Part shown: one piece after another, positions 34,433-44,200 of the stretch
Layout of the letters: the number at the start of each line of letters is the position of its first letter
Numbering within the stretch: position 1 is the stretch's first letter
Assembly (NCBI GenBank): GCA_035771175.1
Contig: CM069603.1
Location: 28,488,308 to 28,552,307 of the forward strand
Direction of reading: 5' to 3'
Length of the DNA stretch: 64,000 bases
Source of the DNA: Paratinospora sagittata
Lineage: Eukaryota > Streptophyta > Magnoliopsida > Ranunculales > Menispermaceae
Translations under genes and position numbers: made by a program
Notes under the pieces: model-generated
What the model saw: only the letters and a program-made list of their open reading frames with translations
Databases searched by the model: none
Told to the model about the DNA's origin: nothing

Positions 34433-34998
34433 GATTTCAGGATTGAAATCAGGTAGGTTATCTCTTAGCCTTTAAAAGAGAAAACTGGTTCATCCTCATC
34501 TAGTCAAAGGGTAGGTGTGTCCTTAACCTTAACAATGATAGGTTATCTCTCAACCTTTAAAAGAGAAACTAGTTCGTCCTCATCCCGTAAAAGGATAGGT
34601 GCGTCCTCAACCAGTAAGAGGATATGTTATCTCTTAACCTATAACAGAGAAACAATTGTTCCTTATCCCGCAAAAGGATCATGGTTCTTCCTTAACCAAT
34701 AAAAGGAACATGGGTTTCTCCTCATCCTGGAAAAAGGAAATATGGTTCTTCCTTAGCCAGTAAAAGGAACATGGGTTTCTCCTCATCCAGGAAAAAGGAA
34801 ATTTGGTTCTTCCTTAGCCAGTAAAAGGAACATGGGTTTTCTCCTAATATCAAAAAGAAGAAAATGGTTCATCCTTAGCCCATAAAAGGATAGGTTTGCC
34901 TTTAACCTGTAAAAGGGCAGTTGTAACGATTTGGTTCTCACCCGTAAGAGAATCAGTTAGTGGATTGAGTAAATCCTAATCAGGAGATTAGGTAGTGG
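34433..34998. repeat. Tandem covarying stem-loops (array A) in LTR K
   Basis: Roughly 17 hairpins at about 30-bp spacing. Arms differ but pair: TCTCTT/AAGAGA (34461), TCCT/AGGA (34577), TCCTC/GAGGA (34604), TCTCT/AGAGA (34630), TTCCTT/AAGGAA (34687, 34748, 34809), TCCTT/AAGGA (34872), CCTTT/AAAGG (34899), TTCTC/GAGAA (34935), CCTAAT/ATTAGG (34976). The loop is near-constant, 'a(a/g)cc..taa'. The first hairpin is GATTTCA-ggat-TGAAATC (34433-34450). Three consecutive 61-bp double units (34682-34860) look like a recent tandem expansion. Confidence 0.87.
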
Positions 34999-36406
34999 AC
35001 GTAGGCTTGGCCGAACCACTATAAATATGTGTGTCAAACGTTTGCATTTTAGTCTGTGTTCTAATTTGCATCATGTTCCAATTAACTTATTTAAATCACT
35101 TAAGTTATTGGAAGACCTTTCTAAAATTAACCATTGCACCCAATTCACCCCCCTCGTGGGTGGACCAACAAGAATTGCATGAGAACGGAAAAAGAATATT
35201 GGGTATTTGTATTGATGTAAAGATAATAATGTGTGTAGGTTCTAATATGGGTGGTGGAGTGATTTGATAGTGTGGGAACTAACTTCTGGAGATTGTTGTG
35301 AGTAGAATTTTGGTTATATTGTTATTTATGTCATCCTATTATATTTGAATGCATGTTCATGTATGCTTATGAAAATGACATCGTGTAATTTAAAAAGGGA
35401 AAAACGCTTTAATAAATGTGAGTTGATACTAAACATGAATTACAAGAGAGTTTTATAAATCTTCAGTTGGTCATATGGAGGGGGTATTGTTTATTATTTG
35501 GCGGAGTCACATGATCAATATTGAGTTTATTCTCTGAAAGGTGCGGAGATAGACTTTTAACAATGTCATGGAAGCTCACGTTGGGGTATTAGGTGGACTC
35601 CATATTTATGACTATTGATGGTAGTTATTCCTGTCAATAATATTGAATGTGACACAAGGTTGAGGTTGAAAGGTGTTTCCATGGGTTATATGCTTAATGT
35701 AAACTTTGGGACACTTGTCACATCACTGGAATAAAGGTGAATAAGGCGTTATTTTAAGTTGCATCAATTATATGATAACTTGAATTTGCTATATATATTG
35801 TCATGCATTGTTTTATTTCATATCAAGGAGCATACATGCACACATGGGATGTTAGGTGTATAAATGATGATATAACTAGATTCTATCCATTGGGCACCGT
35901 TACCCCTTTCACATTTTTCAGGTCTTTCAGGAGTGGACAAAGGCAAGGGTGTAGCCAATTAGTAGGAACTGAAGCCTTGCCAAAAAATTCTATTTTAATA
36001 TAAGTGACTGATACAAGATGTATATATTTATTTTGCTACTTTGAATTATGTAAATATATATATCACCCTACACTTGTAATAGAAATAGATGCATGATTTT
36101 TTATGGAGTTCATGTTGGATAGAGATATTATCTAACATGGATGGTTATGACAGGTGTTTATTATTTTGTGGTGTAATGAAATTATGATGGAATATGGATG
36201 ATGGTTGATTTTGATTGTGATATTGGTGGATAATTGTATGGTTTACAAGGTTGAGGATGTGATAGATGGTCCATTTATAGGGGAGACTCTGTCCGAATTT
36301 GGTTGAGGCTTAACAGGGATCTAACGGTCTTATGATGGATAGGATGGTTAGATTTCTATGCCGGTCAGAACGCTCTTGGTGGGGTATGGGACGAGGGGTC
36401 CTGACA

Positions 36407-36640
36407 GCATACATAATCACATTTCCCTAATCAACTTGGGGAAACAAGTTAGTGCAAGGAAAAATAAAATAAGGTTTTACATTTTTTGAAGTGATTTGGT
36501 CTGAGTTGGGTTAGTCAAGTTCCGGTGGTGTGAACTTGCGACCCAACCCAAATGACCTAGCCAATCCAACCCAACTCAATAAGTTTAGTTTGATTTGGTT
36601 AGGTTGTTCGGGTTGATGTACACCCCTATGACCATGTTTA
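36407..36640 (-). mobile_element. Possible hAT-like transposon end
   Basis: The run from 36540 to 36635 is rich in 'aacccaa' and 'gggttgg' units and ends in GATGTACACCCCTA, whose complement TAGGGGTGTAC is like hAT termini in plants and like 61136. No matching second end was located and no transposase is present. Confidence 0.35.
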
Positions 36641-36812
36641 AAAAGGCGGTAGAACCAACAATTGCGGTGAAAAGAACCAAATGTGGGTAAAAACCTGTTT
36701 GGCATCTTTCGCGTTTGCAGCAGCAAACACAATTAGATGCATTTTGAAAAAGCACCCCGAGTGCTTGGGGGTCCTTTTGTGTTTTGATTTCATGTTTACA
36801 ACATGTGATATT

Positions 36813-37022
36813 GCCCCTGTTTGGAAGCGCGTAGCGTTTTTACCCAAAAGTGTGTTTTATCAAATGCAATCGTCAAATCCAAAAGCAGGGGGAGGCAACT
36901 TCTAAAAAATACTCAAAAATGGCATTTGAAACACAAACACATACGTGCCAAACGTGCCCGAAATCACGTTTATGAAATCTATCTGCCGCAACGTGGTTTC
37001 TCCGCGCTCCCAAACAAGGCCC
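36813..37022. mobile_element. MITE-like element, about 210 bp
   Basis: Ends are GCCCCTGTTTGGAAGCGCG (36813) and the complement of a right end reading GGGCCTTGTTTGGGAGCGCG (37022), forming terminal inverted repeats of about 20 bp with few mismatches. 'CTGTTTGG' ends are common in plant MITEs. No coding capacity; target duplication unclear. Confidence 0.5.
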
Positions 37023-37430
37023 TTACACCTTTATTAACTTTATAAAATACCAAAATTAGCCCCATTATTCTAATCTTTGTATTTCATTTTAAAAATTCTA
37101 ATTAACCTCTCATTTCCTATTGTAAGGTAGAACCTTATCCTTAAAGTACTACAATATTAATCAAGTACAGTGCACTTGTTTATCTATGTGTAATTTTTTT
37201 TATTTTTTTCTCTACTTACATTTTTGTTATAATTAAATTAATTAGACCAAAGTATTAATAAATTAGATGTAGGTATATTTACTTTAAATAATAAAAGGTT
37301 AAATTGGTCATAATATATTAACAACAATTTTACAAATATTTTAAATGTTCTTTTGGTAGAGCTTTGTGGAGAAGTTCTTTTTTAAGAAAAGTATTTTCTC
37401 TAGAAAGAAAAATTGTTTTTGAAAAAACTC
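37023..37430. repeat. Dispersed repeat related to 42300-42800
   Basis: The AT-rich run shares ordered blocks with 42330-42790: 'attctaattaacctctcattt' against 'atcctagttaatccttcattt', and 'agaccaaa..att.ataaattagatgtaggta' against a close copy near 42682. Both lie beside CTGTTTGG-type ends, so they probably belong to one DNA-transposon family. Confidence 0.5.
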
Positions 37431-38180
37431 TCTTCTTCTTCGACTGTTAATACGCGAGGGTAGCCCAACCCCATCATTGCGGAGGGAATGTTAGATTTGG
37501 GCTTAGTGTCGCAGGCATATTTATAAGATATAAATGTTACCCATGCGACACCTTAAATACACATATTCTCAGTTAGTCATTCACACGTATACTCATGTTA
37601 CAGCAGAATACTCGTATATCTAGCTCGTGCGTAGCGCCGGATAATCACTCGGACGGATTACTCGAATACCTTCGATAGCAATTCTTGCACAGTGCTACCC
37701 AAGACCATGCAATACCGGTAAGTTTTATAGATAACTCACTCATGATTATCCCCATAAGCACACTCTAGCACGTAGACTAAAGATAGTTCAATGCATTCAA
37801 CTCGATAGAGAGTGACATAACAGTGTTAGATACCCAGCCCTGTATACCGATGAACCCCGTACTGCTAGCCCGATAACAGTATCCCATAACCTACCCGAAT
37901 GCTATAAAAATTATCATTACCTCCTTTAGGATGATGGTAGTCGGTCCTTGGGTTGCGCCAAAGGAATGTCCTATTCATAGCCAAGTATTGGCAATGAGAG
38001 AGAGTTAGATAACTCCTCCTCAATGAGATATTAAACTTTTGGCTTATTTTTAAAAGAAAATATGAGGCCAATCATAAGCTATATTTACGAAATTGCCATA
38101 TCTAATTAAGACAAAACTTCACGACCTCTTAACACAAGTGACATTTACCGTGACACTACCGATTTGTGACACGAGCTTCT
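37431..38180. other. No gene recognised
   Basis: I see no long frame and no clear transposon termini. Parts of it (37500-37900) have the even composition of an old LTR, but I could not place it in a family. Confidence 0.4.
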
Positions 38181-38281
38181 AACCTCCGTTTTCGAAAAAT
38201 TGAATCCGAAGGCCGATTCTAAGAAGTGCAGGAGTGGCTCGGTCGTTGCAAATAGCGGGAGGGAAGAAGGCTCTTAGAAAG

Positions 38282-41200
38282 ATGGGAGCGGAAGAGAAGA
38301 GAGAGCAGGAAGTTGGGGAGGAAGCAAGGTCCAGATTAGGGTCCCAAACCATTACACAAGCCCAGTTTCTCTCATGGAAGCGCCACAAGGTCTAGCGCTT
38401 TCTACCATTTCATCTTTTTAAGGGTTTCTATCTTATCCGATTTTGTTGCAGAGATCTTGATCTTGTTCATTAATTTTTATTTATTTATTTATTTTATTTT
38501 TTTCTGGTCCTAGTTATGTTGTAGTTTTCGAATAAATCTCGGAACTTCATCATGCGTTTATTATTCAAGATTATTTATTGAGATTTGGAAGCCCAATTTG
38601 TTTGTTGCCTTGTTGGAAAATATGAGAAATCGAATTTTAATTTTTGGGGGGTTTATTCTTATGATGCAAATACAAATACTTTCCATTGCTTTATTCAATT
38701 GTCCGAAATAAGAAGAGATTGAGAGCATTATATTGATATAGTTATATGTGGCAATTGTTTTTATTTGCTCTAAGCATGGAAACAATCAAGAAAAGCAATT
38801 TTATGGAGTTAGGGTGAAAAAAATTGAGGTTGTTCTAAGAATGATAAAAAAGTGATGCCTACTGTTGGGAAGAAGGGTGCATCCGAACTAATCCAATACG
38901 GTCAAGAATAAACACTTGCAAGCAACCAATTAATGAACCACACCATCAAGAGTTCAAGACCACTGATTTTATGTGGTTCGACCGTGTCTACAACCATAGA
39001 TGATGAGATGAATGTATTATATTGAAGAGATTAAGATGCAAAAAGGCAATTCTTAGTCGCTCTCCTCTTACCATACACTTAAATCATTGATTATCTCCCC
39101 AACCCGCACGTGGTTTGACTGTGTCTACATCTATAGATGGAGAGATCAATGCACATATTGAAGAGATCAAGATGCAAAAAGGCAATTCTTGGGCGCTCTC
39201 CTCTTACAACCCTCACACTTCATCTATCGCCTCAATTACCAATAATCATACACTTTCACTAGAAAAGCGACAAGTCAACATATCTTTTTGACTTGGAGAA
39301 GTTGGTAATTTATATGATGTGGTTATTCAACTTAGCGAAAATGATAAATCTATTGTACTATATTTATCCCGTCAACATCTTTTCAATACTATGCTTAAGG
39401 AGGGGGGGGGGGCTTTCAACAGGTGAAGAGCTTTATTCATTGTAAGAAGATAGATAGTGAAGGTAAAAGGGTCAACCAATCTGATGAATCATAAGCCCTT
39501 GTTACTCAAGGGACGAAAAAGTATGATAGAAAGTAATAGGGGGAAGATCATAGACTAGGTGAAGCTTGAAGAACTTCAAAGATATTCATAGAATGTGAAT
39601 ACTTCATTGGGGGAGTCTCCCGCTCGAGCCACCAAAGGCTTAAGGAATTAGTCGAGAGAAGCCTGGATACACTTGGTTCTCAAAAAAAAAGGACAAAAAA
39701 AGAATGTGAATACCACTAGTAGGGACAAAAAGACACATGCCTAGATATTTATCCAAGAAGAAGGAGAATGAGACGATCATTACTTTAGTAGAAGAACCAA
39801 TGTTGTGGTAGTATCTCAAAACAAGTGTGATTATCATTATGATGAGATAATATTACTTATTGATTGAGGAAGAGATGCAACTAAATGATTTCTTGATTCT
39901 TCGTGTCTGTTCGACATGTGTCTACATAGAGATTAGTTTACGTTCTACAAGCTTGTGGATGTTAAATTCTTTATGGGAGACAATTGCTCATGTGCAGTTG
40001 AATGGATGAGAGTTGTTAAAATCAAGCTGGGAGTTGTTAAAATCAAGCCTAAGTTTTCAAACAAATATCATCGATGCCAAGGCCTCCTTTCTCCTTAAGC
40101 CTACTAACTACTTTCAATTGCAACTAAATGCCCATGCCTCTCATCATTCTTGCCTTTTCATAGAAAATCTCTTGTCATAGCCTCAATAATTTTAGTTTAC
40201 CATATAGGAATATGGATGATGACAAAAAATTCTTCAAAATTGTTGTTAGAATCAATTGGATGAGGGTTAACTTTCCTTTTGGATTTGAAGCCTCTCTTCC
40301 TCCCATCTAGTCTCTTAGGGACCTTTCTAATGATAGGGTCTTTAATCCTATTTTTTGAGGTGGATTATCCTTTAAAGGCATTGTTGTCAAGGCCACGCCT
40401 AGGCAACGACTAGTCCATTGCCTAGGCTATTTGCAACTAAATCACCTAGGCCATGCTTAAGGCAGACAATGGGGCTGATTGAAATTTTTTTAAAAGTTTA
40501 AGGGGGTCAATGTAAATGTATAAAGCATAAGGTTTTTTTTTCTTCACATCATTATATATGTGAGTGTATTGGAAATATATTTATTTTTCTATTATGTGGT
40601 GTATATGAAGTGAAAGGAATAATAGAATTTTTAGGGATAGATTTACTAGTAATAGCAGGTTATGGGAGCAAAGTCTGTTTTGTTTTGCTAATTGGGTTAG
40701 TTCCTGCAAGCTTTCATTGGGGTACAGTTTTGGGGATTGGTTGCTCAGTTGGAACAACATCCTTGAAACATTGTAGTTCTCTTATGGGACATCACGTCCC
40801 TTTTGTTTTTTCTTTTTCTTTGTTCTATTAATATTAAGTATGTTTCTTGTCAAATATATATATATATATATGTGAGTGTATAGCTTAAACATTGTCATAA
40901 TTTTTTTTTAATGCTAGTGTTATACTTTATTTCCATCATGCAAGTTCTCTTTTTTTTTTTGTGTAAATATATAAAGCATATGGTTCTTTTTTCTTCACAC
41001 CATTATATATCTAATTGTATAGCTTAAACATTGTTGTAATTTTTTTAATGCTAGTGTTATACTTTATTTCCATCATGCTAGTTATCACTTTTCTTGTTTT
41101 TCTTATTTTTTTTTATTTTGATTTTGATTTTACTTTTGTTACACTACTGCAAATATTTTCCTCTTGTCATATGTTTTACGTCACATTGTTATACTTACAT

Positions 41201-44200
41201 TATATGTCAATTATTCCTATTTTTTAATATGTTTATTAATTTGTGAACACAAAATTGAAAAGCATAAAATATAGTTATCTTCTTATACACAAGATTTGAC
41301 TTCTCTGTGTATGTAATTATATATACATGGTTTTCATGTCTAAAGTTAATTAATTATTTACCTAGGAAGCTATAAATAAGCGTTATTTCCAGTGCCCAAG
41401 CCTTGCCTAAGTGACAATTACGCATTGCCTTGTCGAGATATGGCCAATCACCTAGACATCGCTGTGGTGCCTTGACAACACTGCCTAAAGGAAGACTCAA
41501 ATAGTTCATGGACCAAGCCTCCAACATACTTGCCCTAGTGTTGAGATCATGCTACTTCATATTAATCCTTGATGGAAATTTTTTCTCCTGGTTAATTTTA
41601 AAGCTTGACACAAACTAGAAGTAATTCACGACCCTAATGGCGGAAATAACTTTTGCAATGATCCCTCCACGAAAAGAAGCCTGTCCCTGCAAAATTGAAG
41701 GTGGGAAATATCAACTCGATCTGTACCAACGACAAATCCATTAAAGCCTCTCATGTCCTTCTCCTTGCCATCATTCTTCTTAGTACATCCACAACTAGAG
41801 TAAACAAAAGAGGTGAGGGGATCTCCTTATTGGAGTTCCCTCATGGCCTTAAACTTTTATCTAGGTAGCCAATTTCCCCATGATTGAATAAGAGACTAAG
41901 GTCAAACATCCACCAATCCATAGTTTCCATTTATTCCCAAAGGCCTTCCTATCCATCACATAACCAAGAAAATCCAAATCTACAGGATCATATGCCTTAA
42001 TGAAGTCAATTTTAAGGGTAACTCCTTTCTTCTTTCTACGTTCATACTCCATTGTTTCATTTGCAACCAACACCAAATCCTTTACCTATCTACTATGGAT
42101 AAAAAACCCTTAATTACTTATGAAGGCCCTGTTTGGTAGAGTGACTAAAACTGCATTTCGCTTAAAAGTTGGTCGAACACAATTTTTTCACCTGTTTTGG
42201 TAATTTGTCATTGGGGATTAAAATGCGTTTTTACAACGTTTTGGTAAAGTTGGAGCTAGGGTGCTTTGCGATTGGGAATCTGCATTTTGAAAGCATTGAG
42301 AAAGAGGTTGCCCATTTTGTCCTCTTTTATTTTTAAAATATCAAGAATAACCTTATTATTTTATGTCAGAAATCCTAGTTAATCCTTCATTTCTTTCTCC
42401 ATTCTACCATCTTCTAGAGCTTCAACAAAATTTCTGCCATTTTCTAGTGCTGCAAGAGTGCAAGGTTAATTTGTGCATATACACTACCCATGCCATCTTT
42501 ATTTGTTTAGTGGGGCTTAAACAAAAGTTAGTTTTTATTCTTTGAATTTGTATTTATTTCCAAATGAAATAGTAAAGTTTTGTTATTAATGTAACTTTAT
42601 TTTTGTTAAATTAAATACTTAATATATTTAAAAGTTAATGTTTAGGTGCCATTGTCAAATATATTATATCCTTGCTATAATTGGACCAAAATAAATATGA
42701 ATTAGATGTAAGTATCTTTATTTTTAATTGTTGGGGGGTAAAATTGCCGTCTTTAATTAAAAATAATCTACCAAACACTTTTAACATATAAAAAAGAAGT
42801 TTTGATTTTTTTTTCCAAATAGATTCCAAATAGCTTGTTCATAAGCACTTCTGGAAAAAACACTTTTACAAAAGTTACAATCTTTTTTTATTTAAAAGAA
42901 ACTATAATGTATTATATATATATTGAAGATAAAGCTGTATGAACTGTACAAAGAGAAAGAAAATAAAATGATTGACACAAAACCCTATGGTGAAACAATG
43001 TTGCCCCACCCTCTGCGCCAGGCCCCTAGAGAATGACCCAAGGATAATGAACTATTAGCTATAGCTACCCAAAAGCTTTACCAAATAGGCCCAAAGACTA
43101 GTAACAAGCTTATTTGTTTGAACTTTGAAGTTTGTAATCTTCTTAGATCTAATGCCTTTGGGAATTAGGGATAGTTACATTAATAGCATTAATCACGTCA
43201 TTTTTGTTAAATTTAGCAAAAAACCTTCATCAAATCCTCCTTCACAATCTCCAAACAATTCTGAAAAAAAATCCATGGTGAAGCCATTGGGGCCTTGGAC
43301 CCCTCCCATTCAAAAGCAGCCATTCACATCTTTTCCTTATCAAATGGTTTTCCTAGCCTCTTGTTCTCCATTGAGCTTAAAGAGTTCCATCAAGCCCACT
43401 GATACCAGATCACTCCCCATAGGAAGAGTAGAAGTTTTGGAAGAACCCATTACCTTATCAATGATCTTATCCATGTTCTCACTTCTCAGCAAAGACCCCA
43501 TGCAGCTTTTCAATTTTGGCCATCATGCATTTGCATCTCCTTGAACTTAGTGAAGTATGGAAGAACATTGAATTACCATCCAACTTCTTTTAACCAATTG
43601 GTTTTGAGTTTCTCATTAGACATTCCTCACACATAAGCAGCTCATTTTTCCCTCTACTTGTCTTTCTATGAGTTGCAACCTCTTTGGGTCTTCACCTTCC
43701 TTCCGCTTTTGCATGGTGCATCTCCTAAATTTATTCATTAGAGTCCTCTTTTTTCCTCTAGATCACCATACACCATATTGTTCTGCCGCCTCAGTATGTC
43801 CCTGATGCCCTTAAATTTCCTCACTAGGCACTAACATATAATCGTTCCCTCCTACTCCAATATAATTGGGATCGGCTCACTACCCTCTAATTGATTTCAT
43901 GAAAGTACGCTTTTGGATCCAAACATTTTCAAAGTGAAATGGGAAAGGCTCTCCTCTTTGTTATAGGCGAGTTAATGATCATTAGGCAATGATGTCAATT
44001 CCTAGAACCCATGTTTTACTTGACATTTGGGAACTTTGCCTCTTTCTCCATGATGAACAAGATATCAAGTGTACAACACACCAACATATCTCGCATACTG
44101 AACTGTGTAAATTTGGCATCAGATAGCACAAAATCTCTTAAACCTAACCCTTGGACTAACATGTTGAAAGCACATATGCTATGGCCATCGTGGGACTATT

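Larger units (their letters stand above)
32152..35170 (+). mobile_element. Copia (SIRE-like) solo LTR K, 3,019 bp
   Basis: Begins TGTTAACCTA and ends GGACCAACA after AATTCACCCCCCTCGTGG. It is flanked by the perfect 5-bp repeat AGAAT (32147-32151 and 35171-35175). The block 'gtggacgtaggcttggcc' and 'gaaccactataaat' (35000-35025), typical for LTRs of this copia group in plants, is shared with J. There is no internal region, so it is a solo LTR, unusually long. Two inverted-repeat arrays fill much of it. Confidence 0.9.
31255..36406 (+). mobile_element. Gypsy element I, 3' LTR (interrupted by solo LTR K)
   Basis: Starts TGTAACAATCC at 31255 and ends GGTCCTGACA at 36406. Without LTR K and its duplicated site it is about 2.1 kb. 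It has GCGCGCTCC palindromes at 31447-31610, the 'gggcaccgtta.cc' motif near 35900 shared with LTR A, and no coding capacity. Flanks (GTGAT and GCATA) are not a duplication, as expected for one LTR of a once-complete element whose other parts are gone. Confidence 0.75.
40381..41480. mobile_element. Inverted-repeat DNA element, about 1.1 kb, inside the LINE
   Basis: Left end TTGTTGTCAAGGCC and right end GGTGCCTTGACAACA form a terminal inverted repeat, with CCTAGG-rich subterminal sequence on both sides ('cgcctaggc', 'cacctaggcc', 'cctagacatc'). Flanks 'ctttaaaggca' and 'ctgcctaaagg' are the two halves of the interrupted LINE. No transposase frame. It carries a LINE 3' end within it. Confidence 0.6.

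Noticed and set aside
1..36406. Possibility that the gypsy/copia pol genes are integrated plant pararetrovirus sequence
   Set aside because: LTRs, target-site duplications, Met-type primer sites and integrase domains are all present, and there is no movement-protein or coat-protein region.
36681..37045. Overlapping frames of 70-74 codons
   Set aside because: They fall within a MITE-like element and have no homology that I recognise.
43125..43544. 139-codon plus-strand frame
   Set aside because: Antisense of the LINE RT start, which is clearly readable on the minus strand.
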